This document shows, piece by piece, positions 1-11,533 of a DNA stretch of 64,000 bases. The position numbers and the translations under genes are program-made. The stretch is from Bosea sp. 29B (lineage in GTDB: Bacteria > Pseudomonadota > Alphaproteobacteria > Rhizobiales > Beijerinckiaceae). Each line of letters begins with the position of its first letter. The first letter of the stretch is position 1. The stretch spans positions 6,076,477 to 6,140,476 of the forward strand of contig NZ_LR733817.1 in NCBI RefSeq assembly GCF_902506165.1, given 5' to 3'. The notes under the pieces were generated by a model, which was given only the letters and a program-made list of their open reading frames with translations, made no database searches and had not been told where the DNA came from.

Positions 1-877
1 CACCAGCGACAGCTATCAGGTCATCATCGAGTTCAACCCCGACATCCAATGGTCGAACGATCGGCTCGACCAGGTCCGCTTCCGCTCCTCCTCGGGCGCG
101 CTCGTCCCGCTCGGCACCTTCGCAAGGATCGAGCGCAAGGCCGGCCCGCTCACGGTCAACCAGCTCGGCCAGCTCCCGGCCGTCACCCTCTCCTTCAACC
201 TGCCGGCCGGCCGGGCGCTCGGCGAAGCCGTGCAGCGCATCGATGTAATCAAGGCCGAGCTCGGCCTGCCGCCGCAGATCGGCACCAGCTTCGCCGGCGT
301 CGCCAAGACCTTCGAGCAATCGCTCGGCAATCAGGGCCTGCTGATCGCCGGCGCGGTGCTGACGATCTACATCGTGCTCGGCATCCTCTATGAGAGCTTC
401 ATCCACCCGCTGACCATCCTGACCGGCCTGCCGGCGGCAGCGCTCGGCGCGCTCTTGACGCTGAAGCTCTTCGGCCTCGACCTCTCGGTCATCGCCGTGA
501 TCGGGCTGCTGATGCTGATCGGCATCGTCAAGAAGAACGCGATCATGATGATCGATGTCGCGCTCGAACTGCAGCGCGCCGGCGAGCCGCCCGACACCGC
601 GATCCGCGAAGCCTGTCTGCGCCGCTTCCGGCCGATCATCATGACGACACTGGCGGCGATCCTCGGCGCCCTGCCGATCGCGATCGGCGCCGGCGCCAGC
701 GCCGAGCTGCGCCAGCCGCTCGGCCTCGCTGTGGTCGGCGGGCTGATCGTCTCGCAGGTGCTGACCCTGTTCATCACCCCCGTGATCTTCCTGTTCATGG
801 AAGGGCTCTCGCGGCGGCTGGGCAGCAAGGGAGCGAAGGCGCCCGCCCCGGCGGAAACATCCCAGGCGACAGGTTGA
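1..877 (+). CDS. RND multidrug efflux permease, C-terminal part (5' end outside window)
   Basis: The reading frame is open from base 2 and has no start in the window, so only the last ~291 residues are present. It begins in a periplasmic porter domain and continues through the last transmembrane bundle. From about residue 110 there are repeated hydrophobic helices, with the HAE1-family patterns GILYESFIHP, GIVKKNAIMMIDVA and the FRPIIMTTLAAILGALP segment. This is the inner-membrane, proton-driven pump of a tripartite efflux system, most like the MdtB/MdtC branch. The periplasmic adaptor is probably encoded upstream, outside the window. Substrates cannot be inferred. Family assignment is secure. 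Confidence 0.93.
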   Translation, partial: TSDSYQVIIEFNPDIQWSNDRLDQVRFRSSSGALVPLGTFARIERKAGPLTVNQLGQLPAVTLSFNLPAGRALGEAVQRIDVIKAELGLPPQIGTSFAGVAKTFEQSLGNQGLLIAGAVLTIYIVLGILYESFIHPLTILTGLPAAALGALLTLKLFGLDLSVIAVIGLLMLIGIVKKNAIMMIDVALELQRAGEPPDTAIREACLRRFRPIIMTTLAAILGALPIAIGAGASAELRQPLGLAVVGGLIVSQVLTLFITPVIFLFMEGLSRRLGSKGAKAPAPAETSQATG

Positions 878-1007
878 TCAGCTCCCAGACTGCGCGGGCG
901 GTTTGCCAACAGCGCTTTGCGAGATTTGCTGTGCCCTCGGGCGCCCCTTCGGCCGAGTGTGCGCAAAGCCTGGCTTCGAAAGCCTGCGCCAGCACGGGAG
1001 GGTAAAC

Positions 1008-1481
1008 ATGACGCAGATGCCGAAGGGGCGCGAGGCACCGCCGGACGAACCTGCCCTCGATTTTCGCGGCGTCGTGCTCTCGCCGCAGAAGGAGCTTGTC
1101 CGGATCTTCTACAAGGAGATGTGGGACCACGCCGACAAATCACTGATCCCGCGGATTTTTCACGAGGACTTCACCTTTCGCGGCTCGCTCGGGCCGGTCC
1201 TGCGCGGCCATCGCGAATTCGCCGGCTATGTCGACTGGGTCACCGGTTCGCTCGGCGACTACACCTCGGACATCCTGGCACTGGTCGAGGAAGGCAACCG
1301 CGTCTTCGGGCGCTTGCGCTTCCACGGCTTCCATCGCCGCGAGATGTTCGGGTTGCCGCCGAGCGGCCGCCATGTCTGGTGGCATGGCGCACCGGCCTTC
1401 ACCTTCGAGGACGGCCTCGTGCGCGACCTCTTCGTGCTCGGCGACATCCACGGCCTGATCGGGCGCCTGGAGCAGGGCTGA
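1008..1481 (+). CDS. SnoaL-like ester cyclase / NTF2-fold protein
   Basis: 157 residues. The start was chosen at ATG 1008 because GGGAGG lies just upstream; a longer frame to 903 has no comparable site. The pattern of a helix ending in FYKEMWDHAD, then IFHEDFTFRGSLGP and a later HGAPAFTFEDG matches the SnoaL-like polyketide cyclase/ester cyclase fold, a small NTF2-like alpha+beta barrel. Such proteins bind or isomerise small organic molecules; the substrate is unknown. It follows the RND gene by 130 bases and converges on the DUF1330 gene, with no obvious pathway partner. Fold assignment is moderately sure; the reaction is not predictable. Confidence 0.8.
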   Translation: MTQMPKGREAPPDEPALDFRGVVLSPQKELVRIFYKEMWDHADKSLIPRIFHEDFTFRGSLGPVLRGHREFAGYVDWVTGSLGDYTSDILALVEEGNRVFGRLRFHGFHRREMFGLPPSGRHVWWHGAPAFTFEDGLVRDLFVLGDIHGLIGRLEQG

Positions 1482-1492
1482 GTGGCCCCGCC

Positions 1493-1912
1493 CTATCCCG
1501 CGAAGGTCACGCCCGCCTCCCGCGATTCCAGGCGGATCAGGCGGCAATCCTTCACCGCTGCCTGCCGATGCATCATCGCCTCGCGATAGATCGGATCGCG
1601 GAACATCGCGGCGAAGGCCTCGACGCTGGGATATTCGGCGATGAAGCAGATATCCCAGCGCTCGCCCCTCGGGCCGATCAGGGTCTGCTCGAAGCCGCCG
1701 CGCCAGAGGATCCGCCCGCCGAGCCGCGTCAGCACCGGCGCGCTGATCCGGCCATAGGCGGCGAAAGCCTCGCGGCCGCCGCCATGCGGTCCGTCCGGGT
1801 ACTGCGCCTCGGCATTGAGCCGGATCAGGTTCAGCATCTGCACCGGCCCCGGCCGGTCATCGGCACGGAAGGCGGCGAAGGCCTCGCGGCTGAAGCTCGC
1901 ATGGTCGCTCAT
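1493..1912 (-). CDS. DUF1330-type dimeric alpha/beta barrel protein
   Basis: 139 residues. It has the DUF1330 layout: a strand with PVQMLNLIRL near residue 23, a central YGRISAPVLTRLGGRILWRG segment, and the terminal FRDPIYREAMMHRQAAVKDCRLI block typical of this ferredoxin-like (dimeric alpha-beta barrel) family. The function is unknown. It starts 10 bases beyond the 3' end of the enoyl-CoA hydratase gene on the same strand, so the two are probably one transcript. This hints at a role in CoA-ester or small-ketone metabolism, which is inference only. Confidence 0.82.
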   Translation of the reverse strand: MSDHASFSREAFAAFRADDRPGPVQMLNLIRLNAEAQYPDGPHGGGREAFAAYGRISAPVLTRLGGRILWRGGFEQTLIGPRGERWDICFIAEYPSVEAFAAMFRDPIYREAMMHRQAAVKDCRLIRLESREAGVTFAG

Positions 1913-1922
1913 GCCCGCTTCC

Positions 1923-2744
1923 TCACCCGGCCTTGGCGACCAGCGACCAGTCGCCGGAATAGACCGGCTGCCGCCGCGCCATCCAGGCGTCGAGCCCCTC
2001 GCGCAGATCGGCCGTCGGCGCGACGCGGGCGAACTGCTCGCTCTCGATCAGCAATCCTTCGGCGATGCTGGCATTGATGCCGCGCGTCACCGCCGTGAGG
2101 ATGCTCGCCGCCGCCAACGAAGAATGTCGCAGGATGCGAGCTGCCAGCGCCTGCGCCGACGGCAGCAGCGCCTCATGCGGCACCACCGCGTTGATCAGCC
2201 CCATATCGAGCGCCCGCTGCGGCGTGAACGGATCGCCGGTCAGGAGCAGCTCCATCGCGCGCTTGCGGCCGGCCAGCCGCGGCAGGCGCTGCGTCCCGCC
2301 GAAGGTCGGCGGCATGCCGAGATTGATCTCCGGCTTGGCGAACATCGCCCGCTCGCTGGCGATGGCGAGCGGCACCGCCTCGGTGACCTCGCAGCCGCCG
2401 CCATAGGCGAGCCCGTTCACCGCCGCGATCACCGGCTTGCCGAAGGCTTCCAGCCGCGCCGTCAGCTTTTGCCCGCGGCGGACGAAATCGCGCACCGCCT
2501 GCTCCGGCCCGGCCGCGACGCTCCGCGAGAACTCGGGAATGTCGCCACCGGCCGAGAAGGCGCGCTCGCCGGCGCCGGTCAGGATCACGGCGCGGATGGA
2601 CGGGTCGACCTCGATCGCATCGAGCAGCTCGAGCAGGCGGTCGATCAGCCCGTAGCTCAGCGCGTTGAGCTTCTCGGGCCGGTTCAGCGTCAGCGTCGCG
2701 ATCGCCTCGCGCTGTTGAATCAGGACGGGATCATTCTCGGGCAT
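1923..2744 (-). CDS. Enoyl-CoA hydratase/isomerase family protein
   Basis: 273 residues from ATG at 2744; the frame continues upstream without a better start. Crotonase-fold signatures are present: TLNRPEKLNALS near residue 20, the oxyanion-hole segment AFSAGGDIPEF near residue 65, the KPVIAAVNGLAYGGGCEV stretch near 105, and FAKPEINLGMPPTFGGTQRLPRL near 140. The second acidic position lies in the PEINLGM block. The likely reaction is hydration of a 2-enoyl-CoA in fatty-acid or aromatic-ring degradation, though crotonase-fold proteins also include isomerases. It is transcribed divergently from a TetR regulator across 78 bases that contain two palindromes, so that regulator probably controls it together with the DUF1330 gene. 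Confidence 0.9.
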   Translation of the reverse strand: MPENDPVLIQQREAIATLTLNRPEKLNALSYGLIDRLLELLDAIEVDPSIRAVILTGAGERAFSAGGDIPEFSRSVAAGPEQAVRDFVRRGQKLTARLEAFGKPVIAAVNGLAYGGGCEVTEAVPLAIASERAMFAKPEINLGMPPTFGGTQRLPRLAGRKRAMELLLTGDPFTPQRALDMGLINAVVPHEALLPSAQALAARILRHSSLAAASILTAVTRGINASIAEGLLIESEQFARVAPTADLREGLDAWMARRQPVYSGDWSLVAKAG

Positions 2745-2764
2745 GGCCTTGGCCTTCTTCCGGT

Positions 2765-2778
2765 TTCGACCGGTCGAA
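2765..2778. promoter_or_regulatory. Perfect 14-bp palindrome in the divergent promoter region
   Basis: TTCGACCGGTCGAA reads identically on both strands. It lies 20 bases before the enoyl-CoA hydratase start, in that gene's likely 5' leader. It could be a second operator for the neighbouring TetR protein or another regulator; no direct evidence distinguishes these. Confidence 0.4.
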
Positions 2779-2799
2779 GCTGCGCCCCAGACTTGACGA

Positions 2800-2823
2800 T
2801 GTATACTACCTGTACGGTATACA
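2800..2823. promoter_or_regulatory. Probable TetR operator overlapping the tetR promoter
   Basis: TGTATAC-N10-GTATACA forms a 24-bp inverted repeat with perfect 7-bp arms, the usual size and form of a TetR-family operator. It sits at the tetR start codon. A TTGACG element (2793-2798) and TATA-rich hexamers inside the repeat could form the promoter, so binding would block the polymerase. Autoregulation and control of the divergent enoyl-CoA hydratase gene are inferred. Confidence 0.65.
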
Positions 2824-3413
2824 TGGGCATGGCCGAACCCGACAAGCCGACACGCACCCGCATCATCGAGGCCGCCAGCAAGCTCTTCTATGGCGAGGGC
2901 ATCCGCGCCGTCAGCGTCGATGCCGTGGCTGAGAAGGCGGGCGTCACCAAGCGCACGCTCTATTATCACTTCGAGAGCAAGGACGAGCTCGTCGCCGCCT
3001 ATCTCGAGGCGCGCGACCAGCCCAATCTCAAGCTGATGGCCGGCTGGTTCGACAAGGCCGAGGGGCCCCTGCCGCAGAAGATCGAGGCGATCTTCCAGAA
3101 TCTCGCGCGCTCTGCCCGCCATCCACGCTGGAAGGGCTGCGGCTTCCTGCGCACCGCCGCCGAGCTCGCCAACCTGCCCGGCCATCCGGCGATCAAGATC
3201 GGCGCCCGCCACAAGGCCGGCTTCGAGCGCTGGCTCGCCGGCGCTTGCGCCGAGCATGGCGCCGGCGAGCCCGAGGAGCTCGCCCGCCAAGTCGTGCTGC
3301 TGATGGACGGCGCCTTCTCGGTCATGCTGGTCCACCGCGACCCGGCCTATGTCGAGGCTGCCGGCCGGGCCGCCGCCGCGCTGGCGTCATCGGCGCAAAA
3401 CCAGACGGTTTGA
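2823..3413 (+). CDS. TetR/AcrR family transcriptional regulator
   Basis: 196 residues from ATG 2823; ATG 2829 is in frame two codons later and equally possible. The N-terminal TetR domain is clear: TRTRIIEAASKLFYGEGIRAVSVDAVAEKAG followed by the recognition helix segment VTKRTLYYHFESKDELV (about residues 12-62). The C-terminal ligand domain contains the WKGCGFLRTAAELA pattern found in a common TetR subgroup. There is no Shine-Dalgarno sequence before either start, and the putative promoter lies almost on the start codon, so the message may be leaderless. It is divergent from the enoyl-CoA hydratase gene, its likely target. The ligand is unknown. Confidence 0.93.
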   Translation: MGMAEPDKPTRTRIIEAASKLFYGEGIRAVSVDAVAEKAGVTKRTLYYHFESKDELVAAYLEARDQPNLKLMAGWFDKAEGPLPQKIEAIFQNLARSARHPRWKGCGFLRTAAELANLPGHPAIKIGARHKAGFERWLAGACAEHGAGEPEELARQVVLLMDGAFSVMLVHRDPAYVEAAGRAAAALASSAQNQTV

Positions 3414-3444
3414 TCGTCGCCACGCCGCCCTGTATCCTGAGCCG

Positions 3445-3909
3445 ATGACGCAAAGGCCGATCCTCGCCTACACGCTGCTGCTGCTCGTCCAGACAGCCTG
3501 CGCGCTGGTGATCCTCTTCTATATCCACGCGATCTTCCGCATTCTGGTCGAGCATATCGGCGAGCAGCAGGCACTGCCGACCAGTATCCTGATCCGGGTC
3601 GTCGTCGCGGCACTGCTCGGCCAGTGCTGCTACTGGGCGCGGCTCTACCGCCTGCCGCTACCGCAAGGCTTCCGCAGCCTGGCTCTCGGCCATCTGCTGG
3701 CCTTCGCCGCCCGCCTCGGCGCGATCGTCGGCGGCGCGCTCGCCTCCATCTATTTCCTGCGGCATCTGCCGGAGCTGACGAGGCTCAGCGACAACTTCAC
3801 TCTCATCTGGCGCTCCGCGCTGCTCCTGGCGATCGTCTTCGCGCTCTATTGCTACACGCTGGAACTGGAACGGCTCGCCGCCGCCTGGCAGGCCGATCCG
3901 GAGGATTGA
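3445..3909 (+). CDS. Small four-helix integral membrane protein, unknown function
   Basis: 154 residues from ATG 3445, 31 bases after the TetR gene. Four hydrophobic segments are visible, at about residues 8-30, 48-66, 81-103 and 122-143, with short polar loops and an acidic C-terminus (ADPED). The helix-rich, loop-poor layout suggests an inner-membrane protein. No recognisable family motif, catalytic residues or metal ligands were seen. Spacing would allow co-transcription with tetR. It converges on another small membrane protein 6 bases away. I do not recognise it. Confidence 0.7.
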   Translation: MTQRPILAYTLLLLVQTACALVILFYIHAIFRILVEHIGEQQALPTSILIRVVVAALLGQCCYWARLYRLPLPQGFRSLALGHLLAFAARLGAIVGGALASIYFLRHLPELTRLSDNFTLIWRSALLLAIVFALYCYTLELERLAAAWQADPED

Positions 3910-3915
3910 CCCGCG

Positions 3916-4434
3916 TCAGGCGCGCAGGCTGGCGAGCCAGCCTCTGAGCCCCCGCAGGCGCTCACGCACCACCTGCACGAGTTCGACCGCCCGCCGCCAG
4001 GCAGCGCTGGCCTTGATCCGCCCGATCACCGCCTGCCGGATCGTATCGATCCAGCCCATGATCCGCGCGAACCAGGGGATGGTGAGGAGCTGCGCCCGCC
4101 CGGCATGGTAGACGCGCTCGACCAGGAGGAAACCGGCGAGATGGCCGATCGCCGTCGTGACGATGCCGGCCGTGAGCGCCCCGCGCGCCAGGAACACCAG
4201 GCCGAGCAGCTTCAGCGGCTCGACGATGGCGAAGGGGATCGCCAGCGCGACCAGCGCGCCATAGGGCGGCAGCCGCCCGATCGCCTCCTCGCAGCGCGCC
4301 ACCAGCCTGAGCGAGGCGAACCGGGCGATCAGCGGCCGGTAGAGCGGCCTCAGCACCTCGTCGAGCAGGATGACGAGCCCGACGACGAGGTCCAGCGGAA
4401 TCAGGAGAAGCTTGATCAGGGTCTTGCGCATCAC
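3916..4434 (-). CDS. Hypothetical membrane protein
   Basis: 172 residues (ATG 4434, with a second in-frame ATG at 4431). Hydrophobic segments occur at about residues 5-27, 59-83 and 85-103; the remaining C-terminal ~65 residues are basic and amphipathic (WIDTIRQAV, then LVQVVRERLRGLRGWL), probably cytoplasmic. No enzymatic motif is visible. The gene stands alone: it converges on 3445-3909, and its upstream side faces the TadG-like gene across 269 bases of lower-GC DNA that probably holds promoters for both directions. Function unknown. Confidence 0.7.
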   Translation of the reverse strand: MMRKTLIKLLLIPLDLVVGLVILLDEVLRPLYRPLIARFASLRLVARCEEAIGRLPPYGALVALAIPFAIVEPLKLLGLVFLARGALTAGIVTTAIGHLAGFLLVERVYHAGRAQLLTIPWFARIMGWIDTIRQAVIGRIKASAAWRRAVELVQVVRERLRGLRGWLASLRA

Positions 4435-4703
4435 GCCTTATACCCTGAGAGCCGGTTGCGATCACCCTGTCGGAGCACAACCGGTGCGCGTCGAAACAAG
4501 AACAAGGAGAGGTACGGCAATCTCGCCTTCAGTCGAGCCCGGTTGGGGGGCTCGCTATCAGCCGCTTAACGCTAGGGAAGCGATGTTCCCTCAAATTGTG
4601 CAGATAGGGCGAGTTTCATGAAATCTGCTTCAGCAATTTGTAAGTTCCCTCCCCTAACGCTCGTGCAACCGAATGCCCCAATTCGGCCTGGGACAGAGCA
4701 GCA

Positions 4704-5948
4704 ATGAGCACGGTCAGCTTCCTGCGCGACACGATGATGCGGTTCCAGAAGGACCGCAGCGGCAACGTCCTGATCATATTCGGGTTTCTACTTCTGCCGC
4801 TGGTGGGCTTGGTGGGCGTGGCGATCGACTATTCGCGCGCCATCAACGCGCGGGCCGCATTGAGCGCTGCGATCGACTCCGCCGCGTTGATGGCCGCGCA
4901 TGATGCGCCGACTCTCACCAGCGATGCACAGCTCACGGCTCGTATCAACGCCTGGGTGAAGGATAACCTGCCCGCCGATATCAAGGACAAGTTCACCGCC
5001 GCAACGGTGAGCATCGACCGGACGGCGCGCACGATCAAGATCGAGGCCAATGCCAATGTGCCGGCGACCATCTCCCGCGTCCTTGGTCCTCAGAATGCCG
5101 TGGTCTCCAGCAAGAGCCAGTCAACCTGGGGGACGAACACGATCGAACTTGCACTCGTGCTCGATAATACGGGCTCGATGAGCAAGAGCGGGAAGATGGA
5201 TGCCCTGAAGCAGGCATCGCTCGATCTCATTCAGATCATGAAGAACGCGACCCAGCGGACGGACCAGATCAGGATATCGATCGTTCCGTTCTCGGTGGGC
5301 GTGCTCCTCGACACCAGTCTGAAGAACTCGTCTTGGCTGCGCTGGGGCCGGGTCTCCAAGGCGAACTGGCAGGGTTGCATGACGGACCGTGACAAGTCCT
5401 ACGATGTCACCGATGGCGACGGCACATCGTCCAATGCGATGATGTATCCGGCGGATGTCTGCGACAACTATGTTGTGTTCGCGAGCCAGGCGAAGGTGCT
5501 CCCGCTGACCAGCGACTGGACGGCCCTGACGAATCGCGTGAACGCGATGCAGCCGGGCGGCGCGACCAACGTCACGATCGGGGCGATCTGGGGCATGGCG
5601 ACACTGAGCCCGAGCGATCCCTTCGCTGAAGCGAAGCCGGCAACGACGCCCTTCCTCAAGAAGTACATGATCCTGCTGACCGACGGCGACAACACGAAGA
5701 ATCGCTGGGACGGCGATGGCATCAACCCCAGCCCGGCCGTCGACACCCGGACCGCGCTCGCCTGCACCAACATCAAGGCAGCGGGAGTCACGGTCTATAC
5801 CATTCGAGTGATGGATGGGAACGCCACGCTGCTGCGCAATTGCGCGTCCGAACCAGGAAAATATTTTGAAGTCTCGGCGGCTTCACAGCTCGGCCCGATC
5901 TTCAAGGCGATCGCCAGCGAGATCAGCCAGGTCCGACTGACACAGTAA
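4704..5948 (+). CDS. TadG-like pilus/surface protein with von Willebrand factor A domain
   Basis: 414 residues. The N-terminus has the TadE/TadG form: FQKDRSGNVLIIFGFLLLPLVG, a short cytoplasmic basic stretch and one transmembrane helix (about residues 13-40), followed by a periplasmic part. A vWA domain starts near residue 150 at LALVLDNTGSM; this supplies the metal-ion-dependent adhesion DxTGS-type motif. A second acidic position lies in MILLTDGDNTKN near residue 322. In Tad systems TadG is anchored in the inner membrane and helps assemble Flp pili at the envelope. No tad ATPase, secretin or flp pilin gene is nearby, so this is an orphan set with the next two genes. Confidence 0.85.
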   Translation: MSTVSFLRDTMMRFQKDRSGNVLIIFGFLLLPLVGLVGVAIDYSRAINARAALSAAIDSAALMAAHDAPTLTSDAQLTARINAWVKDNLPADIKDKFTAATVSIDRTARTIKIEANANVPATISRVLGPQNAVVSSKSQSTWGTNTIELALVLDNTGSMSKSGKMDALKQASLDLIQIMKNATQRTDQIRISIVPFSVGVLLDTSLKNSSWLRWGRVSKANWQGCMTDRDKSYDVTDGDGTSSNAMMYPADVCDNYVVFASQAKVLPLTSDWTALTNRVNAMQPGGATNVTIGAIWGMATLSPSDPFAEAKPATTPFLKKYMILLTDGDNTKNRWDGDGINPSPAVDTRTALACTNIKAAGVTVYTIRVMDGNATLLRNCASEPGKYFEVSAASQLGPIFKAIASEISQVRLTQ

Positions 5949-6117
5949 CTCCAGGATCAGACTGCCCCCGAATCATCGCACCGCCCTGAACGGCGCCCCG
6001 CGACCTTGGTAAACGAAGTCTCCGCTCCGCCATCGAGACGGGGCGGTCGGTTCTAACCAAACCGAAATGCTTTTGCGGTACATCGCATCATCAGGCACGG
6101 CGCGACAACATCAGCGG

Positions 6118-6744
6118 ATGACAAATCGAATGATGGCCACTTCTCAAGCCGGCGGCGCAAGCTTTTCGCCCCCCGCGAAAAGACGGTTGATCGGACGGTT
6201 CCGTCAATCTCAAGACGGAGCGACGGCCATTGAATTCGGCTTCATCGCATTCCCGTTCTTCGCGCTGATCTTTGCCATCCTGGAAACAGGGCTGATGTTC
6301 TGGACGAGCGAGATCCTCGAGGATTCGCTGACCCAGGCGTCGCGCCGCCTGCTGACCGGCCAGGCCACCAGCCGCTACGCCTCGACGGATCCAGCCAAGA
6401 ACGCGGCGGCCTTTCGCAATGACATCTGCGCGCTGGCGCCGATCGACCTGATCGACTGCAGCAAGCTGCAGATCGACGTCAAGGTCTATACGAACTTCGG
6501 CGATGCGAAGGCGGGCACGGCCAGCCCGGTTTCCGGCGGGGCACTGAACACCCGGAACTTTTCCTATGACCAGCCTAAGGCGGGGCAGATCGTCGTCGCC
6601 CGCGCCGTGCTGGACTATCGTCTCTTCCTCACATCCTGGGCTTCGGCCGCCCTGGCCAATATCGGCCCGGGTCATCGCGGTCTCGTTGCCACCGCGGTAT
6701 TCCGGGCTGAGCCCTTCGCCGGGAATTCTGGAGCTGGAACGTGA
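6118..6744 (+). CDS. TadE-like pilus assembly protein
   Basis: 208 residues from ATG 6118; in-frame ATGs at 6067, 6130 and 6133 are alternatives and none has a strong ribosome site. The TadE-like region is QSQDGATAIEFGFIAFPFFALIFAILETGLMFW: a basic stretch, the conserved glutamate at the start of the helix, and one membrane segment at about residues 35-62. The rest is periplasmic with two cysteines in DLIDCSKL and NDICALAP that might pair. Its stop overlaps the GTG start of the next gene by four bases, so translation of the two is coupled. Likely a minor pseudopilin-like partner of the TadG-like protein. Confidence 0.82.
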   Translation: MTNRMMATSQAGGASFSPPAKRRLIGRFRQSQDGATAIEFGFIAFPFFALIFAILETGLMFWTSEILEDSLTQASRRLLTGQATSRYASTDPAKNAAAFRNDICALAPIDLIDCSKLQIDVKVYTNFGDAKAGTASPVSGGALNTRNFSYDQPKAGQIVVARAVLDYRLFLTSWASAALANIGPGHRGLVATAVFRAEPFAGNSGAGT

Positions 6745-7331
6745 GGGTTTCCCGGTTTGAGCTGCGCTGGCGCCGTTTCCAGCGCGATACGGTCGGTGTC
6801 GCGGCGGTCGAGTTCGCCATGGTGCTACCGTTGATGTTGCTCGCCTGTTTCGGAATGATCGATGTCGTTCAGGCGCTCATGGCGAAACGTAAGGTGACGC
6901 AGCTGACGCTGACCATCGCCGATCTGACGGCGCGAGCCGCTTCCGTCACGCCCAACGATGTCAACGGTATCTTCGATGCGGCCCAGTCCATCATGGCGCC
7001 GCTCAATGCAACGCTGGCCGGCATGGTCGTTTCCAGTGTCGTCATCGACGCGAAGGGCGTCGCCAAAGTGTGCTGGAGCAGCCAGCGCAACGCCACGGCG
7101 CTCGCCTCCGGCGCCCCGGTGACCTTGCCCGACAGCGTACGCGTTCCCGGCACCTCGGTCATCATGGCGCGAGCGACCTACCGCTATACGCCGACGCTCG
7201 GCTATGTGCTGACCGGAAGCCTCACCCTGGGCAACAATCCGATCTATACGCGCCCCCGCGCCGGGCAGGCGGCTGGCACCGCCAATATCGAGCAGATCGT
7301 CCGCACTGACACGGCGGCCTGCCCCAGCTGA
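6741..7331 (+). CDS. TadE-family protein, translationally coupled to the preceding gene
   Basis: 196 residues from GTG 6741, inside a GTGA overlap with the upstream stop codon. The N-terminus RFQRDTVGVAAVEFAMVLPLMLLACFGMIDVVQALM has the TadE signature: a basic region, the A-x-EF glutamate and a single transmembrane helix at about residues 20-45. The remaining ~150 residues are a predicted periplasmic domain with few charged residues. With the two genes upstream this forms a three-gene set of one TadG and two TadE-like proteins, the usual ratio at the end of a tad locus, here without the secretion machinery. Likely role: assembly or anchoring of a pilus-like surface structure. Confidence 0.82.
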   Translation: MRVSRFELRWRRFQRDTVGVAAVEFAMVLPLMLLACFGMIDVVQALMAKRKVTQLTLTIADLTARAASVTPNDVNGIFDAAQSIMAPLNATLAGMVVSSVVIDAKGVAKVCWSSQRNATALASGAPVTLPDSVRVPGTSVIMARATYRYTPTLGYVLTGSLTLGNNPIYTRPRAGQAAGTANIEQIVRTDTAACPS

Positions 7332-7501
7332 AAATGCCCATGGCACCCGCCTGCGCCACCAAGGCGTTCCCCATTTCATCCGGGTCAGGCTGATCCCGCC
7401 ATAACACCTCCGATCTGAAGCTCCGCTCGTGACACAAATCAGCGACCGCGAGCTTTGGTCAAAAATGGCTCAAGACACCTACTTTCGCTATACCCCAACA
7501 G

Positions 7502-7516
7502 GAACAAAAAAAGAAC
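7502..7516 (+). promoter_or_regulatory. LexA (SOS) box upstream of recA
   Basis: GAAC-N7-GAAC, with seven adenines as spacer, exactly fits the direct-repeat SOS box known for LexA in alphaproteobacteria. It lies about 100 bases before the recA start, just after a possible TATACC -10 element at 7489-7494, where bound LexA would block transcription until DNA damage. Confidence 0.85.
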
Positions 7517-7535
7517 TTGCGAGAGAGAACAAACC

Positions 7536-7603
7536 ATGACCATAGTCATCCCCATGGCGCGGATTGAGATGTGGTCGCGCCCCTGCCATAAGGAGCGCAC
7601 GTC

Positions 7604-7607
<4 letters not shown>
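7536..7607 (+). CDS. Possible 23-residue leader ORF overlapping the recA start
   Basis: An ATG at 7536, preceded by the purine-rich GAGAGAGAAC, opens a 23-codon frame. Its TGA (7605-7607) overlaps the recA GTG start as GTGA. The frame contains the recA Shine-Dalgarno sequence AAGGAG (7590-7595), so ribosomes finishing this frame would pass over and could reinitiate at recA. No family similarity can be judged for so short a peptide, and it may be chance. It is reported because its position between SOS box and recA could give translational coupling. Confidence 0.3.
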
Positions 7608-8689
<1,082 letters not shown>

Positions 8690-8722
8690 GCCTTCAAACC
8701 CGCGCTTGGAGTAGTTAAGTCG

Positions 8723-8757
8723 ACGGGCGGCCTTCGGGTCGCCCGTTTCCGTTTTGT
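8723..8757 (+). terminator. Rho-independent terminator after recA
   Basis: ACGGGCG (8723-8729) pairs with CGCCCGT (8740-8746) across a 10-base loop and is followed by the T-rich stretch TTCCGTTTT. It lies 33 bases after the recA stop and separates recA from alaS. Confidence 0.75.
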
Positions 8758-8874
8758 GGTCAGAAGCTTGCCGGTATGGCGTCCTTGCGGGCGCTTTCTG
8801 GACAGGCGCACATGGGCTGACTAGAACCACTGCGCCGGGCCGGCCGGCCCCACCAGAACAGAGCCAAGATTGCG

Positions 8875-11526
<2,652 letters not shown>

Positions 11527-11533
11527 CAGGGCC

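Noticed and set aside
1815..2822. N-terminal extension of the TetR frame
   Set aside because: It runs antisense through the enoyl-CoA hydratase gene; the TetR domain begins at 2823-2829.
4435..4703. Possible tRNA or small RNA in the lower-GC gap before the TadG gene
   Set aside because: No tRNA arm pattern or strong hairpin-terminator was found; it most likely holds promoters only.
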